A stretch of DNA of 64,000 nucleotides, taken from contig NC_069362.1 of assembly GCF_021730395.1 (NCBI RefSeq), positions 45,154,501-45,218,500 on the forward strand, in the 5' to 3' direction. The notes below the pieces were generated by a model. The model was not told where the DNA came from. It was given only the letters and a program-made list of their open reading frames with translations, and searched no databases. Below are positions 25,066 through 36,620 of the stretch, one piece after another. How positions within the stretch are numbered: position 1 is the first letter of the stretch; every line of letters starts with the position of its first letter. Source of the stretch: Mercenaria mercenaria (taxonomy: Eukaryota > Mollusca > Bivalvia > Venerida > Veneridae). The position numbers were made by a program, and so were the translations under genes.

Positions 25066-25340
25066 GAATATTTTTCAGCTCAATTATTTGAATTTTAGAG
25101 TTATTGTTGTTACTCTTTCATCAGCGTCAGTTTCGGCAACATAAACGTTTCCATTGGCAGAGCAGTTAAGGTTTTCGTATATTTAAAAAGGCCTCTTTGG
25201 ACGAGAGGTAATCTTTGAAACTTTGACGAGTTTGAAAACTCGACTGCGTGTACAACAATTTTTCCTATATGTGGAAGCCATCGGACTGGCTTGGGAAAGG
25301 TGTTCGATGACACCTAAATGCTGCTTGTAGTTCTAATAAT

Positions 25341-25425
25341 TCTTTAAGGGGTATCTTTTGTCTTCCTCCACCGTCAAAAGTTAGAAAGATACGTCATAAA
25401 AAGTGTCGATGTGATTAAAGTGACA
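25341..25425 (+). mobile_element. SINE 3'-part fragment
   Basis: TCTTCCTCCACCGTCAAAAG and the following AGAAAGATACGTCA match the 3' part of the SINE remnant at 10782-10994. Confidence 0.4.
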
Positions 25426-26929
25426 TATGTGCTCGTTGAATGTGACTTGTCTCTCGGACGTCTGTCCGTCGATTTTAAAATCCAACATAACAAACAACTA
25501 AACGTTTTAACATTCTCATTTTTAACGAATTTCTTGACCGAGTACCTAATTAAAGATATTAGCTAAAACAGTAGTACCCTGTGTAATACACTTAAATAAC
25601 AAAACTATAAATAATTTATATTTATGACCTCGATTCAGTTGTGCATTTTACCTTTTGTAAATTTAAATAAATTTATGAATGCTTAAAGCTCTTTCTTGCT
25701 TACGCGTAGCTCGTATCAGAAATTTTGAATCATCCCGGATATTGAATAATTGCAATTAACCGTCTATGAACAGGCTCAATCAAACCGAGCCCTCAACATT
25801 ATAATGTCTGTCATGTTGTGCAACTTAGACTTTTTCCTGTTAGAACATTGTATTTAAGTTTTCTCTTCTGATCATTCTAGTGCATAGCAATTATTTGTAC
25901 AAAAAGCCATGGATAAGTTAGTAGATGAAACTTCAGGGGTGTGTGTGGGGGAGGGGGTAACTTGATTAAGAAACTTTGCAAAGCATTATATTTTGTTTGA
26001 AATTAAATGTTTGGCGTGTAGATAAGAGATTATTTATAAATAAGTCCTTTACTTTACTTACGAAGGAAGTTCTGCTGATAGTGCACTTTCAGAATTAAAT
26101 AAGAGGCAGCTTGAAGTTAATTGCGAATAAAACCTAGAAACAATGCAGTTTGAAAAAAAATGCAAATAGAGAGAGAAGGAAACAAGTGAAAATCTTAATG
26201 AAGAATCAGGGACTTTGAAATGCAAGAGAAATCTAATCCTCAGAGTCAAGAATAAGATACAAAACACATATAAGGCTTTTTCCTCAATTTCAAGAATAAA
26301 AAGTTGATTACTATCTTCAACGTTTTGAAAAAATATCTAAAATATTGAAATGGAATAAAGAGCATTTGACCTAATTATTGCAGAGTGTCTTAATAGGTAA
26401 ACCCATAAAATTATTTATATACAGCTTCGTATTGATAAAAATCTGTTAAAGAGCTGGTTCTGTATGAAAAGCGCTTATAAGCTTTATTAAGCCACTATTT
26501 ACTGATGCTAAATACATTATTAACACGAGTATTACATAGATAATCCTGATACTAAATCTGACATAGTTTAAAAAAGTCAACATGCGCGGTACCATTTTAA
26601 AGTACATCCATTTCTCGTGTCGTATTTCTAATCAGATATTTATTTAGATATTACAAAATACCTGTATTATGTGCCAAATATAGCCTTATGTGATTAAACA
26701 TTTAAAGTGTTTAGACTTTGTCTTTTTGCGCAGCCAGACAAATTTTTACACTGATAACAATTGTGTGCATACTAGTAATCCAAGTACATAAAAACTTTAA
26801 TAAATATAAGGCACTGATATGTCAGTATTGGATATTTTGGTACTCTGATTATGATCATGATGATACAAAAAAAATTGAATACAGATGCATTTCAACTGTT
26901 GCCAAATTCTAATGATATCGTACCACCTG
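25426..26929. other. Intergenic; nothing recognised
   Basis: AT-rich, with only short random frames. I find no RNA gene or repeat boundary. Confidence 0.5.
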
Positions 26930-27410
26930 TTTGATATACTATTTGAATAACCTTGTCTTGCCAACGTATGCGTTTAAAACTTTGCAGCAAACGCTTTATC
27001 GGCAGAGGGTCAACAGTTATCAGATTTCTTCCGTGATCAAAATATTGTTCGACGTCAACAGGGTATTTGAGCTGCAAATTTTGAACAATATTTAATTGGT
27101 TAATTTCATCTGATTTGATTGAATATATCCAATTTAGGTTTAGCTGACATATTTATAAGGTATGGCAAAGTTACATTAGATCGTATCAGAAATGCCCGGG
27201 TTAAGAAAAAAAAGACAAGGACTTTGCAAAGTCGAAAAACGATAAAGAAATGCAGCCGAAAAACAGCTGTTTGTTATTGAAAGGTTACTCGCTGACAGCA
27301 ACATATGTCACCGGGTATGTCAAGAGAGATAAAAATAAATCAGCAATTTGAAACAAAGGCATAATCAGAACTTTCGTCAAAAGATGTGCAGTTTTGTAAA
27401 TTACATGTAA
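26930..27410. repeat. Duplicated block, copy 3 (intergenic)
   Basis: A diverged copy of the start of the 15305-16085 block, including CCAACGTATGCGTTTAAA-type sequence, TTGATCAAAATA-like sequence and ACAAGGACTTTGCAAAGTC, in the same orientation. With the relic of exon 1 at 30.8 kb it keeps the order found inside gene B. Confidence 0.5.
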
Positions 27411-28621
27411 TCTTCTGTACGTAATGTAGAAATTTCTGTCTTGATATGTATAAAAATTTAGATAAGTTATTAGTTTGGCGACGGATTAACCTAAAGTTTG
27501 CGATGCTAAATTTCTAAAATCAATTGGACATCATTCAATCTAAGCACTGTCATTTGTTTTTCGAAGGGATGTTCACTGAAAATTCACTCACTGATTAGCG
27601 AACAGTGATGACCAAAATTAGAATGCCAACAGCCTTATGGTTAAGTTATCATCAAGCCTGATTGTAATTACCAGATATCTCTTCAACGTCAAAAAATATT
27701 GGGAATAAAATATTTTCTACCATTTTGTTTCCATGGAAACTGTTTATAAATGCCTTGTGCTTATCAACGAACAAACTGGGCGAAACTGTTTCAGATCTAA
27801 CAAGCAGAACCTTGACGGATGAATGATTAAATGGTTAATGCTTTTATCGCGTCTATGACATTTCCAGAAAACAAAATGTTTAAAATGAAATCGTGTTGTC
27901 GTGCAGTGCTTTGAAAAGGAGGCAGTTAACAGTTTATAGATGTTAGAGTGTCGAATGGCTAGGTTAGATTTAGAAATAAAAGGTGAATCATAGATTAAAG
28001 AGTATATTTGTACTTTAAAATGACAAGAAATGCTAGATTTCAAGTTTGAGTGACTGTAGTTGATTTAAAAGTAGCTGTATATCCATGTCCGTGAAATTGC
28101 GACGTAGTGTCTCTAAGAAAATACAAATATATGCCTTATTTGGGATAGCTTTAACTGGAACTCCCAAGGGCTTCAGAAAAATTGAAAAAGCGAAAAAAGA
28201 AAGCATAACTGACGACCATATATATGAGCTTCTTTACAGTGTACTCGTAGTATAGAGTCGTCTATCAGTTGGTACTCTCATTTGCAGGGAATTTTCTGAA
28301 ACAATTTGAAATGTGGCAAATTTAGATTTATTTCCTAATCAGATCTCGCGACCGGGAGTGAGCAAACTTGTACTACTGAAGGTTTGTAACAAGATCCATG
28401 TAACCAATGTTAATATTGCAATATGTTTAATTCAAGCGTATTGTTACAGACTTATGTGTGAGGTTTTGAATGTCAAGTAGTCAGCTGTCGTCCGAGATCC
28501 TCTGAAATCTGTATGTTGCCTCCTTAATATCACTATTCTTTTCATGCCTTATAAAAACAACAGTAAAACAAGTACATGCGTCTTTTTTTGGTATTAACAA
28601 AATGAACATAACAGCATGCAG
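27411..28621. other. Intergenic; nothing recognised
   Basis: No coding, RNA or repeat feature could be supported. Confidence 0.45.
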
Positions 28622-29797
28622 AACAAGAGCTCGTAGAACACGAAATGCCCCCTCCCCCTCCTCCTCTCTCTCTCTCTCTTGATGAATTCAGTAATTACAC
28701 GAGGAACAGAAAATATTTAGTCACTCTGCACTAGCTGTTTGACGTACTGACCTAAAATCAATAATTATAGGTCATTGCCTAATCATAAGTACACACTGTA
28801 TCAAATGTGATCGTAGATCAAAGCATTCTACAGTTATCTGGCATAAAAAGTTCTTATGTTCTGGGTCCATGTGATCCTGACCTTTGACTTACTGATCTCA
28901 AAATCTATAGGAGTCATCTGCTGGCCATGATCATCCTCCTTATTAAGTTTCGTGATCCTATGTTTAAGCATTCTCAAGTTATAGTCATGTCACTGTGTAA
29001 TCGTTCCGGTTCACTGTGTTCTTGACCTTTAGTAGACTGACATCAAAATCAATAGGGGTCATCAGCTGGCAAAGACCATCATCCCTATCAACATTCATGG
29101 TGCTAGATCCAAGCGTTCTTCCATCATCATCATCTGGAAACCGTATTACACTGTGACCTTGACCTATGACCTACTGACCTCAAAATCAATAGGGGCCATT
29201 TGCTGGTCATTGCCAACCTCCTAATCAACTTTCATGATCCTAGGCCAAAGCATTCTTGAGTTATCATCCGGAAACCGTGTAACTGTTCCGGGTCACTGTG
29301 ACCTTGACCTTTGACCTACTGACCTCAAAATCAATAGGAGTCATCTACTGATCATGCCAAACCTTCCTATAAACTTTCAAAATCCGAGGCCCAACTGCTC
29401 TTGAGTTATCATCCGGAAACGGTTTGACTGTGTCGGGTCACTGTGACATTGACCTTTGAGCAACTGACCTAAAAATCAATAGACGTCATGTGCTGGTTAT
29501 GGCCAACCTCCGTATCAACTGTCATGATCCTAGGCCCAAGAATTCTTTAGTTGTCATCCGGAAACCGTTTAATTATTCCAGGTCACTGTTACCTTGACCT
29601 TTGACCAACTGACCTCAAAATCACTAGAGTTCACCTGCTAGTCATGATCAACCTCTCTATTAAATTTCACCATCCTATGCTCAAGTGTTCTTGAGTCATC
29701 ATCCCGAAACCGATTGGTCTACGGACCGACCGACGTACCGACATCTACAAAACAATAAACCCCACCTTCTTCAAGTGGGGTGGGGAGGGGCATAATA
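28622..29797 (+). mobile_element. AACAAGAGCT-headed element with tandem ~140-bp core
   Basis: Starts AACAAGAGCTCGTAGAACAC. About seven degenerate units of 136-146 bp follow, each marked by CTGACCTCAAAATCAATAGG (near 28749, 28891, 29037, 29173, 29318, 29464 and 29610). It ends near a hairpin (ACCCCAC, nine-base loop, GTGGGGT). A TC microsatellite sits at about 28664-28679 near the head. There is no ORF. The layout fits a non-autonomous element with a satellite-like core. Confidence 0.65.
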
Positions 29798-29880
29798 ATA
29801 TTTACCTTGTTTTGTTATATTCTATCTGACATGACATTTTGTTCACAAAAGATTCGGCATCAAATGAATCAAGCTCAGAC

Positions 29881-30251
29881 TATGGTGGCGAAACTATCGA
29901 AAAATAGTCTTGATAAAGCGAAGTTTATGAAAATATCGTCTCAATAGTGAAGGTTTCTTGAAAATATTATTGCGATAAACTACATTATTATCTCAATACC
30001 TTTTTTGAAAGTGCCCACAGCTGCCATTTATTAGCTAGATAATTATCTTGATACTTTCTGAAGTTATCTTTGTATTTCGAAAGTTAATCGCAATCGCCTG
30101 AAGTTTCCTTGCAATAGAAATAATTAATCTCGATAATATTTTCAGAAAAATGCACAACTTTGCTGGAAATTGTATATATACATGAGTGATACTTTGACAT
30201 TATTATCGGGATATCTACTTCGAAATCTCCTGGCCTAAATATGCCACCATA
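29881..30251. mobile_element. Probable MITE with TATGGTGGC ends
   Basis: TATGGTGGC at the left and GCCACCATA at the right are perfect 9-bp inverses bounding a 371-bp AT-rich segment full of GATAA/TTATC words. The terminal repeats are short, so the call is moderate. Confidence 0.4.
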
Positions 30252-30484
30252 ATATGGTAATGACTGATTTCGAAATCATGCATTAGAGCTTTTGTGAATT
30301 AAGAATAGTTGTCTCTTTCAGTTTCGAATACAAAATATCTAAATCAAATGTAAGGCAATACCTTTTGATCACCATCAAATATTTTAGCGATCGAGATCGA
30401 AAGGAAGCTTTTCAGAATAACGAAAACTCGTTCATTTACTACTGAAAATAAAGAAAAAAGCAAGAGGCTGATCACTTCTTATTG

Positions 30485-30730
30485 TTTTTTTTTTTTTTTG
30501 AGTTTAACGCCGTTATTTCAACAGTATTTCAGTCATGTCATGTAAAGGCGGGCAGTTAACCTATTCCTGGATTCTGTACCAGTACAAACCTGTTCTCCGC
30601 AAGTAACTGCCTACTTCCCCACATGAATCAGAGGTGGAGGACTAATGATTTCAAACACAATGTCGTTTATCAAATAGACACGGAGAGCATACGCCCCGCC
30701 TGAGGATCGAACCCATGACCCCGCGATCCG
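30485..30730 (-). mobile_element. tRNA-derived SINE, 5'-truncated (same family as 49292-49558)
   Basis: On the minus strand the body from CGGATCGCGGGGTCATG onward matches the copy at 49292-49558 almost base for base, through GGAGAACAGGTTTGTACTGG to a GGCGTTAAAC end and an A-rich tail (poly-T on the plus strand). The tRNA head upstream of CGGATCGCGG is missing. It lies where the transmembrane part of the exon-1 relic would be. Confidence 0.75.
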
Positions 30731-30776
30731 TAAAGCATGTTTGTATCAAATAATTTCTGAAGCTTTTATATCCGAG

Positions 30777-30896
30777 GCTATCAAATGACGGAGGAATATT
30801 TTGAACAGTTTCCACCAATAAATATTGAAATGACTCCCTTAGAAAAAAAATTCACTAAGAGGAGTTACACCAGAGCTCCACTCTGTTTTCAATCAT
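30777..30896 (-). pseudogene. Relic of a gene-B-type first exon
   Basis: The minus strand from ATG at 30896 aligns with the start of gene B exon 1 (22316 downward): ATCATGATTGAAA, then TTGAAATGA- and CGGAGGAA-type blocks in the same order (CGGAGGAATATTTTGAAC against CGGAGGAACATTTTGAAA). It has only one of the two tandem cytoplasmic repeat units of gene B. An in-frame TAG follows 13 codons after the ATG, and the transmembrane part is missing next to the SINE at 30485-30730. It is therefore a dead copy of a host exon, not a gene. Confidence 0.6.
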
Positions 30897-32100
30897 GATG
30901 TTTCCTTTTTTCATATCTCAATAGCAACATCACACTTCTGTAAGAACTATTGCGCAATCTTCATCCTTGTTTTATTAAACGTACATACTGGTCAATATCA
31001 AAATATTAGGTGTGATTTACGAATTAAACAATATATTCACTTCATAAAAAACTATGGGTTTAAACCACCATTATTATATTACGATTAATCTGACAAACTT
31101 TTCAACTGTGTTACATAATTAGATGAAAAGCAACATTTTCAAAGCTGATTGTTTACATGTAAACAGTTCAGTGCATTTGCCTTAGATAAATACTCTATCT
31201 GATTCATGTAAATATCATAACATGCATAGAATTCGCATAGATTATATTTAGTTTAGTAATGCAATTAAAGTAATTACGCGACTGATGTATATGAAACCAA
31301 AATGTTTTTATTGGTTTCTAGAACAAAATATCCATGAAGGACATCTTAATATGGTAATCAAAGTTACCGACGATGCCATTCAATGCAGTTATTCAATACT
31401 GAGGACAATATAAGGTTGTTCTTTAAGCAGGAATAGTTATTGTTCTCAAAGTCAAACAAATAACTGTGAAGTAACAAATTGTTGAGTAATAAATAATGCA
31501 GGTACCCTGGTAAAATAGTGCATCTATTTGAGTAGTCTGACCTAAAACCCAGTATCGCCGCTAGAATTTATGCTGCAATAACTCTGTATTAAAGCAATCA
31601 CTTATGCAGAGTTGTAAATTGTTCATGGTACTTACTTTCACCGCTACAAAGTAGTACAGTAGCATAGTGCAACAATTTTAGAGCATCCGGTGCAAATTTT
31701 GAATGGGTTTCTTCTTCAAATATATAATGTTCGAAACGAGTTTAACCTTTATCATGCTGGACACGATTTATTCTGCCTTTTCGACCAGTGTAGATCATAA
31801 TTAGCCTGCACATACGTGCAGTCTGATAAGATCTGCACTGTCCGCCATTCAATCAGTATCTTTTTTGTAAGCACACCTTTTGACAATTTATGCTACTGTC
31901 CAAATTGAAAATGAACAAGTTCATTATAGAAATTCAGCAGGGTAAGGGTTAATAAAATGCAAAATGTCTAGGCTCTGTCGAGCACTGTATAGTATCTGTT
32001 CATCGAATTAAGTGAATTCAATGTATCATCCGTTTCTGTTTCATCAATGAAATTTCTATTTTCTTTCATTACATATAACAGACAACGTCAATTCTACCAA
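30897..32100. repeat. Segmental copy of the gene B 5' flank
   Basis: Collinear with 22317-23680: ACAGTTCAGTGCATTTG, TATGCTGCAATAACTCTGTATTA and TTTAGAGCATCCG recur in order. It is interrupted by a MITE at 31742-31952. Confidence 0.6.
31742..31952. mobile_element. MITE with TTAACCYTTAYC ends
   Basis: Left end TTAACCTTTATCATGCTG and right end CAGCAGGGTAAGGGTTAA are inverse copies with a few mismatches. The core contains ACTGTCCAAATTGAAAATG, part of a repeat I recall from bivalves. It interrupts the duplicated flank. Confidence 0.6.
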
Positions 32101-34200
32101 CGTACAATTTTAAAAGGTTAATATACGGCTGTTTTTATCCTTCTTCCTATAAGTGCACACATAGTGGCTTTAGCCCAATGGCCATTATGAAACTATGTTT
32201 GCTGTTATTGCTACAAGGCAAAACCTGCCGTTTATTTAACTTTTTATTATATACCTTCGCTTAATATTTATTTTAGTAATTTCATTTCACATATTTTCTA
32301 CAGACTTATACACATCATCTGTATTGCTTTTTTCCTCAACTATACCATCAACATTTGGCAATTGATCTGAAAATGATTCAGCGCCCTTTCACCCACCGTG
32401 ACTGCCTAGCTTCATGGCGTCAATTTCAGAACGTACTGACTTTCCGGTTAACCTTGGCTATTTGATTGTGGCGCATCGAGGCACACTACTACTCATCACA
32501 GATCCGTCGACAGTGTCTGTAATGACCTTTTTAACGGATTTTTATTACTTTTAATAGTAAGGTATATAATAACTTGAAATAATTGGAATTTGAGAGATTG
32601 TGAAGCAAAGTATAATACTTTTAAAGGATTTCCGACGAAATATCATACATACGAAGGATTTGAGGTTTCATCCATACTCTCCCATTCCATCAAAAATAAA
32701 AAAAAATAAAAATAAATAAATAAATAAAAAAAAATAAAATAAATAAAATAAAAATAAATAAAATAGTAATAATAAAATGAGAAATGAGCTGTAGCATTGA
32801 GGAGTTATATGCCAGTTGGCTTTGAGAATACGTTGTTTTACTTCTAACAAAGTGGTAATTGGGGTATTAATCACAATATAGCTGTAGTTTTCAATTTAGA
32901 TGTTTGCATAACTGAGATCTGAGAGCATGCGTTCTAAATTCATACACATAAATATGTATCAAGTATCATGTATCATGCATATTAATAATGGTCAACCTTT
33001 GTTTTATTTACGAATCTTTATATATTGTTTTTGTCCGTTAGTATAAACTTATGATAGATACAATAAAAAAATGCACAGTAAGTGTGCTCTTGTCCCATTT
33101 TACATGAACTATGCTGAACAAAAACAATCATTTGGCACAGGAGTTGTTTTTTTGTGCAAAGTGCCCTTGTCAATGTTATTCTATACATTGTATTATAAGC
33201 GTTATAAACAATATATCCTTTATACGAATTCTGAAGGCTTTAACAAATCTATTAATTGATACAGCTTTTGCGTTGTTAAAATTCATGGGCCGTTAGCCGT
33301 TAACTAGGTAGTAAACAGCGCATACTAGTACCACTGCCTTGATAAAGATTGTGCTAATAATGCGGTTGGAGGGCTCAAATCCAAACCTGTTTTGCAAATA
33401 TTGTGTCGTAATCTTGGCTCTATAATTTGATGAATATAATGACATTGTTTTTCAGATGTCCCTACATAATTTCGACCTTAACAATAAGTGTTTTGAGTTA
33501 TTTTTCAAGATAACAGGATCATCCCTTAAAAATAAAGGACATCACTGATAACCTTGTTTAAAACTATTGAAAAATAGTTTTCCAAAATTTTGTTTTGGTA
33601 TCAACATTAAAATTACTTACATAACAACTACAATTTCATTACACCTGCAGGTAATTCTTTGTATTTTCTTAAAATAAGGTATGTCTGAGTCACAGTCTGA
33701 CATAAATTTGTAAATGGAATTATATAACAAAATATTTAATATGATAAGAGTTGTAGTATGGAAAATTAGTACGCTAGAATTTATTTTATGTAGTGGCTGT
33801 CTGAAACAAATCGGGCACGGTTTATTTTGTATATTTTTATAAAAATGTATAAATTTTTGTTTGATGTTTAGTTATATATATCTAGTACTGGTGTTTGTCA
33901 TACATTTATTTGATTAATGAAATCAGTCAGACTTCACGTTTAAGTGGTATCTAAACACCATAGGTCTAATGACTATCACCGCTCCCAATCTACTCTGATC
34001 ATGAATTTGTCCATGAGAAGAACGGAATGTTGATGCATCTATCGAAGATTGTAAAAGTATGAATTGCACCATACGCCTTTCTCCACGAACAAAACCGGCA
34101 AATGCGATAAGAGTAACGTTCGCAATACAGGAACATTCAGTGTAAGGCAGAACCAAAACTCTGAAGACTGTTTTATATCTAAATATTTGGAAATTTCAAA
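32101..34200. other. Intergenic; low-complexity only
   Basis: An AAATA-rich stretch lies at about 32693-32778. A small foldback (AAAACTATT, then AAATAGTTTT) lies near 33561. No gene is seen. Confidence 0.5.
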
Positions 34201-34439
34201 CTGCTAGTATATATATAAAGTTCCTTGTCCGTCAGTTAAAGTGATGCAAAGTTATCGGAAAACCAGCCATGAGCATATTATCTGAATAATTTGTTTTGAG
34301 ACATGCCTATGTTTTTGACTGAAGACAGATTTCTCAAAGCAATTTTTCCCGTGACACCCATTTCATTTCTATGTTTGATAAAATGTTACATTTCATTGTT
34401 CAATAAAAATGTTAAACTCTTCTCTCTTTTTTCTATATA

Positions 34440-36620
34440 AAAAGGTGCCCTTTAATACTTCCATGAATGAGCTTTCTGTATTAGATAGACAAATGTTTCT
34501 ATCTATTTCCCTTCCACCTTAGAGTCGGATATGTCAAAAGTATTTGCTGATGTTTCGGACACCATTCAAGTCGGTATAGAACTACAAATTATCAGTGTAC
34601 AGCCATGATGATTCTATGCGCTTTCCAAAGATTTCGCAGTTAAATACAACTTTGCAATCATAATCTATACCCTTTCAAGTATAGCAAACGTTGGCCAGTA
34701 TACGTTTTCTGAATTACAATGATGAAGGTCATTTATAGACATATATTTCATTAAGTATGTTTATGAAACTAAGCATTTCCATGAGTGAGTATCTTTATTT
34801 GAAATAGATAAATGTTTCTATCTATTTTCCTACAACCTTAGAATCAGACACGTCAAAATATTTGCTTTCCCTTTTGCTTAGCGCCAAATCAAAAGTATCT
34901 GCGTCTAGCTGATTCTATGCGCTTTTCAAAGATAATTTATGCAGTTAAATACATTTTTGCAATAATAATTAATACCATTTCAAGTATTGCAAAATTCTGG
35001 TGTACGTTTTCTGAATTAAAGAGATGAAGGTTATTTAAAGACATATATTCATCTAGCTAATACTTATATTTATGAAACTAAGGACTTCCGTGAATGAGTA
35101 TCTTTTTGTATTATGTAGTAAAATGTTTCTATCTATTTCGTTTCCACCTTAGAGTTGGATATGTCAAAAATATTTGCCGATGTATCGGAAGCCATTCAAG
35201 TACCGAATGACCAACTTTCTAGGTATATTTCACATGTGCTATAAACTGACGTATAAGTAAATAGACACATTTCTAAACACCATTGTTTACGTCGAAGTCT
35301 CAGGCTGACAAATTACGCTTACGTTATAGATCAATAACATGGACAAATTACGAGACAGGTCTTACTGGGCGCTCAGGTCTGGTCCTTTCCACATGAAAAT
35401 TTAGTGTCCTCAGACCGGTGTACATGTTTTAATTTTCTTATTTTCCAAATTGTTTCATTTCCTTCTAAATTATCAACGCATTTAAGCCGAGTTTTCATAT
35501 TGACAACATCAATTTTCCAAAGTTTTCCTAAATCTCACATACGTTCATAAACTATATCTCGTCCTTAGATTCTAACATTTTGTTAATGTTACTGGCCTAT
35601 CCATTACCTGAGTTTGTTAAAAAGGCCTTGTAATAGGTCGTTTCCAATCAGGCAACGTATCCTTTATTTCCAATTATATGAAAATGGTCAATTTACAGCC
35701 ATGACTGAGAGACATATATATGGCTGCACTGGGAGTTCCGTTTCACTAAGCACCAATTAAAGGGAATCTGCTTCTAGCCATGATTATAATATACTTATAC
35801 TCATGAGGTTGCCTTGGGTGTCCTTTTTCCTATTCTCCAAATCAAAGGTATCTGAGTCTAGCTGATTTTATGCGCCTTCAATAGAAACCTTTCACAGTTA
35901 AATACAACTTTGCAGTTATACGCCATTCCCTTTTAAGTTTAACGAAACTTGGCCCTGGTACGTATTCTGAATTACAGGGATGAAAGCCAGCTATAGACAT
36001 ACGTATTCATCTCGCAATTAATAATGTTTATGAAACTAACGGTTTCCTAGAATAAGTATATTTGTGTAAACTAGACAAATGTATCTAAAGATTTCTCTAC
36101 CTCATTAAAGTAGAACGCGTCAAAAATATTTGCTGATTTTTCGAAATGTCACAATTGCGATAGACTGGGTAAAAGTAAATAGAGCTTTTCTAAACATCAT
36201 TATTACGCTTAAGTTATAGATTAGTGACATGAACAAATAACAAATTAAGAGACATGTCTTCTAGGCGCTTGATTCTGGTCCTTTCCACCTGAAAATTTAG
36301 TGTCCTCAAACTGATATTCATCTCGCCTTTTAATGTACAGAAACAAACAACTGAAAACACAATTCAAAATTCGGCTAAATACGTCGTGTTAATATTTACT
36401 AAATTTCCATTTTGCTTCATTTCAAGAATTTTCCTTCCAAATTATCAACGCGGTTTAGCATACTTTTCACACTCACAACATCAGTCCGTCGTAATTTTCA
36501 ATCCTAAATTCCAAATATGTTTATAAACGAAATAATCTTTTTAGATTCTATATTTCTGCAATTGTTGCTTACCATCTATTACCTGTCTCTGTAAATAAGG
36601 CTTGTAAAATTTGATTTCAA
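34440..36620. repeat. Degenerate tandem duplication, ~0.95-kb unit with ~0.31-kb subunits
   Basis: CTTCCATGAATGAG-like words recur at about 34459, 34775, 35087 and 36045, and GATTCTATGCGC-like words at about 34612, 34911 and 35867. A long segment with GGTCCTTTCCACATGAAAAT and AAATTATCAACGC occurs at 35380-35650 and again at 36275-36610. There is no ORF and no transposon end. Confidence 0.6.

Noticed and set aside
33280-33430. Possible SINE or tRNA-like piece (GGCTCAAATCC)
   Set aside because: A single B-box-like word without an A box, body or tail is not enough.
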